6,450 nucleotides of DNA, taken from positions 1-6,450 of the forward strand of contig JAEDJF010000085.1 in assembly GCA_016296485.1 (NCBI GenBank), in the 5' to 3' direction. The translations under genes were made by a program, and so were the position numbers. How positions within the stretch are numbered: the first letter of the stretch is position 1; every line of letters starts with the position of its first letter. Source of the stretch: Oscillospiraceae bacterium. Its GTDB lineage: Bacteria; Bacillota; Clostridia; Oscillospirales; Ruminococcaceae. The notes below the pieces were generated by a model. That model was not told where the DNA came from. It saw nothing but the letters and a program-made list of their open reading frames with translations, and ran no database searches. Positions 1 to 6,093 of this stretch are shown here, piece after piece.

Positions 1-50
1 CCGACCTGCTGATTACAAATCAGCTGCTCTACCAACTGAGCTACACCAGC
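1..50 (-). tRNA. tRNA-Thr (anticodon UGU), 3' part cut off by the window edge
   Basis: Read on the minus strand, the sequence begins at position 50 with a 7-base acceptor strand (GCTGGTG) and TA at positions 8-9. A D arm follows with stem GCTC/GAGC, then an anticodon arm with a 5-bp stem (GCTGA/TCAGC, window 20-24 and 8-12). The 7-base loop TTTGTAA places the anticodon TGT at window 15-17, which reads Thr ACA and related codons. The variable loop begins AGGTC; the T arm and the 3' acceptor strand lie beyond position 1. The gene is transcribed away from the rest of the window, from the promoter at 69-97. More tRNA or rRNA genes could follow outside the window, but this cannot be seen. Confidence 0.95.
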
Positions 51-68
51 ATCTCAGCGACGAAAGCT

Positions 69-97
69 ATAATACCACAAGGAAAACTTTTTGTCAA
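69..97 (-). promoter_or_regulatory. Sigma-A promoter of the tRNA-Thr gene
   Basis: On the minus strand a perfect -35 box TTGACA (window 92-97) is followed by a 17-base spacer (75-91) and a TATTAT -10 box (69-74, five of six consensus bases). Predicted initiation is near 61-62, about 11 bases before the mature tRNA 5' end. This near-consensus strength is expected for a stable RNA promoter. Confidence 0.85.
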
Positions 98-160
98 TAA
101 GATTTTCGATTTTTTGATATATTTTTTTCAAATTTAAAATTCCCTCCCCCGATATTAATA

Positions 161-189
161 TTGCAGAAAGCGGTTTTATGTGATAAAAT
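161..189 (+). promoter_or_regulatory. Candidate sigma-A promoter for the lipoprotein phosphoesterase
   Basis: A weak -35 TTGCAG (161-166, three of six consensus bases) and a good -10 TAAAAT (184-189) are separated by 17 bases. A TG at 181-182 makes the -10 an extended TGN type, which can offset the weak -35. Predicted initiation is near 196, giving a leader of about 28 bases. The -10 lies inside an inverted repeat TTTTA-N5-TAAAA (174-188). A 10-bp palindrome ATATTAATAT (152-161) overlaps the first base of the -35. Either could bind a regulator or simply reflect AT-rich promoter DNA. Confidence 0.5.
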
Positions 190-223
190 TCGAGCATAAG
201 AGCATTGGGGAGGACTTTAAAAA

Positions 224-1489
224 ATGAAAAAAAATTCAGCATCATTTTACATTTTAATAGTTTGCGTTTTTGCGTCGCTGTTTTTGCTTTGCGGCTGTCA
301 AAAAAACAGCGAAATCTCTATCGTCACCGTGACCGATACGCATTTTGCCGGAAGATCGAGCCACAGCTACGAGGGCGAATACCTTGAGGCAAACGACACC
401 AACGGTTCCGGCAAACAGATGCGCTACCTTGACGATATTGTGGACGCGTTCATCGACCAGATTAAGGAGGAAGAACCCGAATACGTGCTCATTACTGGCG
501 ACTTATCCTATAACGGCGCCAAGGCTTCCCATACCGAATTTGCGGAAAAGCTTCGTGCCCTTAAAGAGACAGGCATTACCGTTCTTGTGGTCCCGGGAAA
601 CCACGATATAGTCTCCTATGCTTTTACTTTTCCGGAGGGCGAAGCCGTGGAATCCGACCCCACCACCCCGGAGGATTTTACCGAGATATATGCCGATTTC
701 GGTTACAGCGGCGCTCTCTCCTATGACGAGAACTCTCTTTCCTACGTTTACGACACCGGAAAAGGCGCAAGAATATTTATGCTCGACACGAACCTTTCCT
801 ACGGAACGATTTACGGAAAACTCAGCAAAGAAACCCTCGGCTGGCTTGAGGAACAGCTCAAAGCCTGCTCCGAGGCGGGCGACATTCCGATAGCCGCCGG
901 ACACCACAACCTTATTTTACACAACCCGCTCTTTACCCTTGGATATTTAATAAGCAACAATTCCGAGGTGCAGGAGCTCTTTGAAAAATACGGCGTGACC
1001 GTCTATTTCAGCGGGCACATACATACCCAGCACATCTCCTCCGACGAAAACGTCACGGATATTGTAAACGAATCCTTCGCGGTTTATCCACACAGGTACG
1101 GATATTTAAGCATCGGAGAAGACGGCTGGAACTACGAATCAAGAACCACCGACGTAGCCGGGTACGCACAAAAGGCGGAACTCTCTGACGAGAATCTTTT
1201 GAATTACGAGGACTACGGATTTAACTTCTTTTACAACAACGCATACAACCAGGCAAAAGGAAGGCTTACGGACCTTATAACCGATCCCGATAAGCTTGAA
1301 GAGTTCAGCGTTTTCAGCGCAAAAGCAAACGTATATTATTTCGGAGGAACGCTCTCAATGCTCGACACTTCCGCCGCAGATGAATTCTATAAATCCGCCG
1401 CCGGCACCCGCTGGGGCGAATATATAAATATCGTCGTACAGGATACGAGCGACCAGCTCTCCTGTTCGTACCAAAATGAAACCGAATAA
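224..1489 (+). CDS. Calcineurin-like metallophosphoesterase lipoprotein
   Basis: The 421-residue product is a surface-anchored metal-dependent phosphoesterase; its substrate is not identifiable. Residues 1-25 form a lipoprotein signal peptide: Lys2-Lys3, a hydrophobic core and the lipobox Leu22-Cys-Gly-Cys25, so Cys25 should be lipidated and the enzyme held outside the membrane. The metallophosphoesterase motifs are all present in order: Asp38-x-His40, Gly92-Asp93 followed by Asn97, Gly125-Asn126-His127-Asp128, Gly226-His227, and Gly264-His265-Ile-His267. Together they supply the usual dinuclear metal ligands. About 150 residues after the last motif form a C-terminal extension rich in Tyr and Asn that I cannot assign. 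GGAGG at 209-213 lies 10 bases before ATG 224, which supports this start and is the only one that gives the signal peptide. The gene is monocistronic, between its own candidate promoter and a hairpin at 1499-1531. The fold is certain from the motifs; nucleotide, phospholipid or phosphoprotein substrates are all possible. Confidence 0.93.
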   Translation: MKKNSASFYILIVCVFASLFLLCGCQKNSEISIVTVTDTHFAGRSSHSYEGEYLEANDTNGSGKQMRYLDDIVDAFIDQIKEEEPEYVLITGDLSYNGAKASHTEFAEKLRALKETGITVLVVPGNHDIVSYAFTFPEGEAVESDPTTPEDFTEIYADFGYSGALSYDENSLSYVYDTGKGARIFMLDTNLSYGTIYGKLSKETLGWLEEQLKACSEAGDIPIAAGHHNLILHNPLFTLGYLISNNSEVQELFEKYGVTVYFSGHIHTQHISSDENVTDIVNESFAVYPHRYGYLSIGEDGWNYESRTTDVAGYAQKAELSDENLLNYEDYGFNFFYNNAYNQAKGRLTDLITDPDKLEEFSVFSAKANVYYFGGTLSMLDTSAADEFYKSAAGTRWGEYINIVVQDTSDQLSCSYQNETE

Positions 1490-1498
1490 TTAAAATTT

Positions 1499-1531
1499 TT
1501 TGAGCACGGAGGTTAATTCTCCGTGCTCAAA
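1499..1531 (+). terminator. Hairpin terminator after the lipoprotein gene
   Basis: A perfect 13-bp stem (1499-1511 with 1519-1531, core GAGCACGGAG) encloses a 7-base loop and starts 10 bases after the stop codon. The downstream sequence is CACTATTTTGG, so the U tract is interrupted and short. The T run instead lies on the 5' side of the stem (1495-1501). The position after a stop and before new promoters argues for a terminator, but efficiency is uncertain. It could also act as an mRNA 3'-end stabiliser. Confidence 0.6.
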
Positions 1532-1569
1532 CACTATTTTGGTGCTTTTCGAGTGCGAAATCCTCGTTA

Positions 1570-1598
1570 TTGCAAAAAACGGCTGAGTTGGTTATATT
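1570..1598 (+). promoter_or_regulatory. Candidate upstream promoter (P1) of the ABC operon
   Basis: TTGCAA (1570-1575, four of six) is followed by a 17-base spacer (1576-1592) and TATATT (1593-1598, five of six). Predicted initiation is near 1605, giving a leader of about 80 bases before the ABC start codon. It lies 43 bases upstream of the stronger P2, so the two would act in tandem. Its -10 sits in the loop of the inverted repeat at 1586-1603. Confidence 0.45.
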
Positions 1599-1603
1599 CA
1601 ACT
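1586..1603. promoter_or_regulatory. Possible operator: inverted repeat AGTTG-N8-CAACT
   Basis: A perfect 5-bp inverted repeat with an 8-base centre overlaps the -10 of P1 and ends 9 bases before the -35 of P2. A second dyad, TTCAA-N11-TTGAA (1597-1617), overlaps it and the P2 -35. GTTG/CAAC half-sites near exporter promoters recall the operators of MarR-family repressors, although those usually have a tighter centre. No regulator gene is visible in the window, and short dyads occur by chance in AT-rich DNA. Confidence 0.25.
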
Positions 1604-1612
1604 TATAGTGTA

Positions 1613-1641
1613 TTGAAAAATGAGTCCGATTTTGCTATACT
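1613..1641 (+). promoter_or_regulatory. Main sigma-A promoter (P2) of the ABC exporter operon
   Basis: TTGAAA (1613-1618, five of six) and TATACT (1636-1641, five of six) are separated by 17 bases, with TGC at 1633-1635 giving an extended -10. Initiation is expected near 1648, leaving a leader of roughly 38 bases. That is too short for an attenuator or riboswitch, so control, if any, should act at initiation. Confidence 0.8.
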
Positions 1642-1676
1642 GAATTTTGTTCTTCGGTTGCAATAAAAAGAGTTTT

Positions 1677-1681
1677 GAGGA
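1677..1681 (+). promoter_or_regulatory. Ribosome binding site that fixes the ABC subunit 1 start
   Basis: GAGGA ends four bases before ATG 1686. The reading frame stays open to a TTG at 1647, but that codon has no Shine-Dalgarno and lies at the expected P2 transcription start. ATG 1686 is therefore chosen. The 13 extra residues would also be charged and unlike the start of an exporter subunit. Confidence 0.8.
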
Positions 1682-1685
1682 CAAA

Positions 1686-3410
1686 ATGAAAACTATACTT
1701 AAAAAACTGCTGCCATACAAGATAAAGATAATATTCTCTCTTATTCTCCTCACCGTGGCGACCGCCTGTGACCTTCTTTTGCCGACGCTTATGAGCGACA
1801 TAGTTGACAAGGGCATCTATCTTTCCGATATTGATTACATAGTGAGGAACTGCATCTATATGCTCGTCGTTTCTCTTGCCGGCTTCGGCACCGTGATTCT
1901 CGGAAGAAAGCTCAGCGCGGAGGTTGTTGCCGGCTTTTGCTGCGACCTTCGGCGAATGGTTTTCGCGAAAGTCAACACCATGACTTTTGGAGAGATAAGC
2001 GAACTCGGCACCGCCGCCCTTGTGACCCGTTCCACCCACGACACGGAAACTCTCGGCTGGGTTGCGTCGATGCTTTGCAGCGGAATTATCACGATACCCG
2101 CTCTTTTCATCGGCGGCGTTGCCCTTTCGCTCAGCAAAGACGTGCTCCTGTCCGCAGTTTTCCTCTGTTTTGTTCCTGTTATGTTCGCCGTCGTCTGTTT
2201 TATCGGGAAAAAAATAGAACCGCTCTGGCAGGACGCGGACGTTTACATCGACAAACAAAACGACATTATGCGTGAAAGGCTCCACGGAATACGCGTTATC
2301 CGCGCCTTCGGCAACGAGGAAAAAGAACACGGGAGAATGGTCAAAGCCATACAGGCGATGACTAAAAACATTATCCGTTCCAACGTGAGTATGGGAATAA
2401 TCTCTCCCCTTTCGCTTCTTTTGTTCAACCTTTCGGTTGTAATTATCGCGTATCTGGGCGCTGTAAGAATGGAATCCGGCGAAAACGCCGTCAGCGCCGG
2501 CGATATTTTCGCTATAATTCAGTACGTCACGCTGGTTATGAACAGCGTTATGTCTGCGGCTTTCGTTTTCGTCGCGGCGCCCCAGGCAAAGGTCGCCGCC
2601 GACCGCATCGGCGAGGTTTTGTGCGCCGAAGGCATCGATGACAAAATTCCGGCGGAGGATACCGAATTCTCTGGCGACGTTATTTTTGACCACGTTACCT
2701 TCAAATACGAGGGTGCGGCGGAGCCGGCGGTAAGCGACATTTCGTTCCATATCAAACCCGGGCAAAAGGTTTCCGTTATCGGCGGAACCGGAAGCGGAAA
2801 ATCCACCCTCGTCTCCCTTATGCTCTGCTTCCGTATGCCGACGGAGGGCGCGGTCATATATGACGGGCGCTCCACCGATTCTCTCAGCCACCAAACGGTG
2901 AGGAACAACATAAGCTGTGTGCTCCAGCAGTCATCAATTTATTCCGGAACGATTCGCGACAATATACTTATGGGCAAGCCGGACGCGACGGACGAAGAAA
3001 TCCGCGCGGCGGCAAAGGTCGCGCAGCTTTCGGACTTCGTTGATACGCTCGACGGCGGCTACGACTACGAATTGAACCAGGCGGGAAAAAATCTTTCCGG
3101 CGGACAGAAACAGCGCCTTTCAATAGCGAGGGCTGTTGTAAAAAACGCTCCCATTTACATTTTTGACGATAGCTTTTCCGCCCTTGATTTTCTTACTGAA
3201 AAGAACCTTCGCACCGAGCTTTCCGAAAAAGCGGCGGGACGCACACAGATTGTCATTACTCAGCGTGTCACCTCCGCCATGGGCAGCGACGTGATTTTCG
3301 TTATGGATAAAGGGCGCATTGTTGACAGCGGAACCCACTCTGAACTTCTTGGTCGCTGCCGGATTTATCAGGAGATTTACGCATCTCAAACGGGAGGTGC
3401 AAGCAAATGA
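1686..3410 (+). CDS. Heterodimeric ABC exporter subunit 1, degenerate ATP site (TM287/BmrC/LmrC-like)
   Basis: This 574-residue half-transporter has an N-terminal membrane domain and a C-terminal nucleotide-binding domain (NBD). Six helices are visible at about 15-36, 52-73, 129-149, 153-174, 236-259 and 274-297. NBD motifs are A-loop Tyr341, Walker A 366-374 (Lys372), Q-loop Gln414, canonical signature Leu470-Ser-Gly-Gly-Gln474, Walker B ending Asp494 and D-loop Ser498-Ala-Leu-Asp501. Two catalytic residues are changed: Asp495 replaces the Glu after Walker B, and Gln526 replaces the switch His. The same Asp/Gln pair marks the degenerate subunit of heterodimeric exporters such as TM287 and TAP1. 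Subunit 1 should therefore bind ATP without efficient hydrolysis at its own Walker site, while lending its intact LSGGQ to the catalytic site of subunit 2. The gene overlaps the next by ATGA, so translation is coupled. The substrate is unknown; drugs, peptides or lipids are typical of the family. Confidence 0.95.
   Translation: MKTILKKLLPYKIKIIFSLILLTVATACDLLLPTLMSDIVDKGIYLSDIDYIVRNCIYMLVVSLAGFGTVILGRKLSAEVVAGFCCDLRRMVFAKVNTMTFGEISELGTAALVTRSTHDTETLGWVASMLCSGIITIPALFIGGVALSLSKDVLLSAVFLCFVPVMFAVVCFIGKKIEPLWQDADVYIDKQNDIMRERLHGIRVIRAFGNEEKEHGRMVKAIQAMTKNIIRSNVSMGIISPLSLLLFNLSVVIIAYLGAVRMESGENAVSAGDIFAIIQYVTLVMNSVMSAAFVFVAAPQAKVAADRIGEVLCAEGIDDKIPAEDTEFSGDVIFDHVTFKYEGAAEPAVSDISFHIKPGQKVSVIGGTGSGKSTLVSLMLCFRMPTEGAVIYDGRSTDSLSHQTVRNNISCVLQQSSIYSGTIRDNILMGKPDATDEEIRAAAKVAQLSDFVDTLDGGYDYELNQAGKNLSGGQKQRLSIARAVVKNAPIYIFDDSFSALDFLTEKNLRTELSEKAAGRTQIVITQRVTSAMGSDVIFVMDKGRIVDSGTHSELLGRCRIYQEIYASQTGGASK
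3392..3398 (+). promoter_or_regulatory. Internal ribosome binding site for ABC subunit 2
   Basis: GGGAGGT lies within the last codons of subunit 1 and ends eight bases before ATG 3407. The start codon shares bases with the TGA stop of subunit 1 (ATGA, 3407-3410). A strong site plus overlap suggests coupled, near-equal synthesis, as expected for an obligate heterodimer. Confidence 0.85.
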
Positions 3411-5176
3411 AAAACGACAGCAAAAGACGTTTAAATATAATTTCCCGCATTTTCCGGGAGGCAAAGCCCATCTGGGGCTGGCTCGTATTTTCCTGCTTCC
3501 TCAGCTTTTTACAGATAATTCTCGGGGTGCTCGCTCCGAAAATTCTCGGAAATACCGTCCAGATACTCTATGATTACTGGGCGGGCGAACTCATTACGGA
3601 TAACCTTGCGGGAACGGTGGTAAGGAATCTCATACCCCTTGCATTCATCTACGTCGGTATGAGCGCTTCCGACTACGCCATTATGTACCTTCTCAACAAC
3701 GTCGTAAGCAGGTATTATACCTGTAACGTAAGAATAAGAATATCTGAAAAGATTAAGCATCTCCCTGTTAAGTTCATAGACTCCACACCCGTCGGCGAGA
3801 TACTTCGCAGGCTTATGGACGATGTTTCGCAGATGGGAAGCTCCATTCATACGGTTATAGAGACCATTTTCCCGGTATTCCTTCAGATGGCTCTAATAAT
3901 CGGGATTATGTTCTTTGAAAGCTGGCAGCTCGCAATAGTGGTGCTCCTCCTGACGCCGCTTTCGGTCTTTCTTTCCTCGAAAATCTCCTCAGCCAGCGAA
4001 AAATACTTCACCAAAATGTTCGAGGAATCCGGAAAACTGAACTCCGTCGTTGAGGAATCCTATTCCAACTACGCCACCACGAAGGCGTATAACTGGGAGA
4101 GCGAAACCCTTCGCCGCCACGAGGAAATCAACCTTCGCCAGCGTGATGCCGAGGTCAAAGCTTCTTTCATCTCCTCGGCGGTGCGCCCCTGTATAACGCT
4201 TATAAACGCTCTCGTTTATATCGCCATAAACCTCATCGGCGGCTGGCTGATAATCGGCGGAAAGGCTTCCGTCGGAACCGTCGTAACAATGGTTCTTTTC
4301 GCAAGACAGATATCTGCTCCACTTGAGAGTGTTGCGGAGGTTTTAAGCGAGGTACAAAGAGCTACCGCCGCCTCGGAGCGCGTATTCTCACTTTTGGATT
4401 ACGAAGAGGAAAAGCCGGATTTCGGCACCTTCGGCGAAAATGAAATCCTCGGAGACGTCCGTTTTGAGCACGTTGATTTTTCCTATGACAAAGATAAGCC
4501 CCTTATCCGGAACCTCAATCTTGACATAAAGCACGGTCAGAACGTAGCGATAGTCGGACCGACGGGCGCCGGAAAAACAACCATTGTCAATCTTTTAATG
4601 CGCTTTTACGACCCGGACGGCGGAAAAATTACCATTGACGGACGGGACATCTGTGAAATCTCCCGGGAGGAAGTTCGCGGGCTCTTCGGAATGGTGCTCC
4701 AGGACACCTGGCTTTTCGGCGGCACCGTTGCCGAAAACGTTGCCTACGGAAAGCCGGAGGCAACGAGGGAGGAAATCGTCAAAGCCTGTGAGGAAGCCTA
4801 CTGCGACCACTTTATCCGCACCTTTCCCCAGGGCTACGACACCGTAATCGGCGAGGACACCACCAACATTTCCGGCGGTCAGAAACAGCTTCTCACCATT
4901 GCGCGGGCGCTTCTTGCAAACCACCGCCTGCTCATTCTCGACGAAGCCACGTCCAACGTTGATACGAGAACCGAAATACTCATACAAAACGCTATGGATA
5001 AGCTTATGGCGGGAAAAACCTGCTTCGTAATAGCGCACCGGCTTTCAACAATAGTCGATTCGGATATAATTCTTGTAATCGACAACGGTCAAATAGTCGA
5101 AACCGGAAAGCATGAGGAGCTCCTTGCCAAAAAGGGATTCTATTACAGGATTTACACCAGCCAATACGCTGTCTGA
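3407..5176 (+). CDS. Heterodimeric ABC exporter subunit 2, catalytic ATP site (TM288/BmrD/LmrD-like)
   Basis: This 589-residue half-transporter partners subunit 1 in the cytoplasmic membrane. Membrane helices fall at about 22-44, 75-98, 153-170, 174-190, 261-283 and 289-306. The segment between helices 1 and 2 is longer than in subunit 1, with Tyr/Trp and acidic residues, as is common for the second subunit of such pairs. The NBD is fully canonical in its catalytic residues: A-loop Tyr360, Walker A 384-392 (Lys390), Q-loop Gln432, Walker B Asp512 with catalytic Glu513, D-loop Asn-Val-Asp and switch His544. The signature is Ile488-Ser-Gly-Gly-Gln492; this motif faces the degenerate Walker site of subunit 1 in the dimer, and Ile for Leu is conservative. 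The C-terminal Tyr-Tyr-x-Ile-Tyr-Thr-Ser-Gln-Tyr resembles the end of TM288-type subunits. The gene starts inside the stop of subunit 1 and is followed after 14 bases by the phosphodiesterase-like gene. ATP hydrolysis driving export should occur at the Walker site of this subunit. Confidence 0.95.
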   Translation: MKNDSKRRLNIISRIFREAKPIWGWLVFSCFLSFLQIILGVLAPKILGNTVQILYDYWAGELITDNLAGTVVRNLIPLAFIYVGMSASDYAIMYLLNNVVSRYYTCNVRIRISEKIKHLPVKFIDSTPVGEILRRLMDDVSQMGSSIHTVIETIFPVFLQMALIIGIMFFESWQLAIVVLLLTPLSVFLSSKISSASEKYFTKMFEESGKLNSVVEESYSNYATTKAYNWESETLRRHEEINLRQRDAEVKASFISSAVRPCITLINALVYIAINLIGGWLIIGGKASVGTVVTMVLFARQISAPLESVAEVLSEVQRATAASERVFSLLDYEEEKPDFGTFGENEILGDVRFEHVDFSYDKDKPLIRNLNLDIKHGQNVAIVGPTGAGKTTIVNLLMRFYDPDGGKITIDGRDICEISREEVRGLFGMVLQDTWLFGGTVAENVAYGKPEATREEIVKACEEAYCDHFIRTFPQGYDTVIGEDTTNISGGQKQLLTIARALLANHRLLILDEATSNVDTRTEILIQNAMDKLMAGKTCFVIAHRLSTIVDSDIILVIDNGQIVETGKHEELLAKKGFYYRIYTSQYAV

Positions 5177-5190
5177 AACGAGGTGCAAAA

Positions 5191-5973
5191 ATGTCCCATA
5201 AAGTTTTATTGATACTTTGCGACGGGCTTCGCCCGGACGCAGCCGAAAGCTGCAAACACCCTTTCGCGCAAAAACTTTTGAGCGATTATCATTACACAAG
5301 GGCGAGGACGGTTTTCCCGTCCTACACCCTTCCCTGCCATATGTCCCTGATGCACAGCCAGACCCCCTTTGAGCACGGCGTTTCGGGCAATATTTTCGTT
5401 CCGGCACAGGACGGGCGGCGGGGTCTTTTTGAGCAACTTAGGGATTTTAAAAAGACAAGCGCCTTCTTTTACAGCTGGGGCGAACTCCGGGACATCTGCG
5501 AGCCGTCGTCATTAAGCTACGGAAAATTTATATCCAGCGTCGTTTTCGGCGGCGAAAAAGCCGGAGAGCTTTTGACAAAAGACGCCGCCGAATTTATAAA
5601 CGAATACTCCCCGGATTTTGCTTTCCTCTATCTTGAAAATACCGATATTGTGGGGCATATGTACGGTTGGGAGTCCGAGGAATATACCGAAGCCGTCGGC
5701 AAATCCTTCGGTTTTATTGAGAAAATACTTACGGATATTCCGGAGGATTATTCCGTTTTCATCACCGCCGACCATGGCGGTCACGGCTTCGACCACGGAA
5801 CGGAGATGCCCGTCGATATGACTATTCCGCTCTTTGTAAAAGCGCCGTCGGCTGAAATTGACAAGGAAGCTTTCGCAAGCGCCAACATCATCGACATCGC
5901 GCCGTCAATTTGCGATATTATCGGAATCGCACCGGCGAAGAGCTTCCGGGGAAAAAGCTTCTTTTCAAAATAA
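5191..5973 (+). CDS. Alkaline-phosphatase-superfamily protein (type I phosphodiesterase/nucleotide pyrophosphatase-like)
   Basis: The 260-residue product has the full metal and nucleophile set of the phosphodiesterase/nucleotide pyrophosphatase branch. Asp11 lies in Cys-Asp-Gly-Leu-Arg; Thr46 is the nucleophile in Tyr-Thr-Leu-Pro-Cys-His; Asn67 in Gly-Val-Ser-Gly-Asn is the likely oxyanion residue. Asp152-x3-His156-x2-Gly, Asp194-His195-Gly-Gly and His202 complete the two metal sites. A two-metal phosphomonoester or phosphodiester hydrolase is expected. It is short for the family, which suggests a bare catalytic core with little cap domain. There is no signal peptide or membrane helix, so it should act in the cytosol, whereas many relatives are exported. 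GAGG at 5180-5183 lies seven bases before ATG 5191, and only 14 bases separate it from the stop of ABC subunit 2, so it belongs to the same operon and ends it. Other superfamily activities such as phosphonate hydrolase or mutase cannot be excluded from sequence alone; I infer no specific substrate. Confidence 0.88.
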   Translation: MSHKVLLILCDGLRPDAAESCKHPFAQKLLSDYHYTRARTVFPSYTLPCHMSLMHSQTPFEHGVSGNIFVPAQDGRRGLFEQLRDFKKTSAFFYSWGELRDICEPSSLSYGKFISSVVFGGEKAGELLTKDAAEFINEYSPDFAFLYLENTDIVGHMYGWESEEYTEAVGKSFGFIEKILTDIPEDYSVFITADHGGHGFDHGTEMPVDMTIPLFVKAPSAEIDKEAFASANIIDIAPSICDIIGIAPAKSFRGKSFFSK

Positions 5974-5981
5974 GGACAGTA

Positions 5982-6009
5982 AAAAAACACCGTTTACGCG
6001 GTGTTTTTT
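5982..6009 (+). terminator. Intrinsic terminator of the ABC operon
   Basis: An 11-bp stem (5982-5992 with 5999-6009, GC-rich core CACCG/CGGTG) encloses a 6-base loop. It starts eight bases after the stop codon and ends in six T residues followed by ATTT. The A run on the 5' side pairs with the U tract, so it could also stop transcription from the other strand. Confidence 0.92.
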
Positions 6010-6030
6010 ATTTAATTTCCAATTACGGTC

Positions 6031-6059
6031 TTTTCAAATACTTAATTCTGTGATACTAT
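6031..6059 (+). promoter_or_regulatory. Weak candidate promoter of the PHP gene
   Basis: TTTTCA (6031-6036) and TACTAT (6054-6059) are separated by 17 bases; each matches four of six consensus positions. An alternative -10, GATACT at 6052-6057 with an upstream TG, fits the -35 less well. A promoter is needed somewhere in 6010-6090 because a strong terminator precedes this gene, but the exact boxes are uncertain. Confidence 0.35.
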
Positions 6060-6093
6060 TTTATTTAATAAACTACGAAAGAAGCGGCTTTTG

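Noticed and set aside
503..907. Minus-strand open frame of 134 codons inside the lipoprotein gene
   Set aside because: It is fully antisense to the metallophosphoesterase motifs and shows no domain or start signal of its own.
1647..1685. Longer TTG start for ABC subunit 1, adding 13 residues
   Set aside because: The codon has no Shine-Dalgarno and coincides with the predicted transcription start of P2, while ATG 1686 has GAGGA at the right distance.
1642..1685. Leader peptide and attenuator of the BmrB type ahead of the exporter
   Set aside because: The leader from P2 is only about 38 bases and holds no small open frame with a ribosome binding site and no terminator or anti-terminator hairpins.
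1635..2894. Long open frame on the minus strand (419 codons) opposite ABC subunit 1
   Set aside because: It lies antisense to a gene with complete ABC motifs, its product is an improbable mix rich in His, Asn and charged residues with no recognisable fold, and no ribosome binding site or promoter supports it.
4595..5038. Minus-strand open frame of 147 codons opposite the ABC subunit 2 nucleotide-binding domain
   Set aside because: It is the complement of conserved Walker, signature and switch motif codons and has no independent coding evidence.
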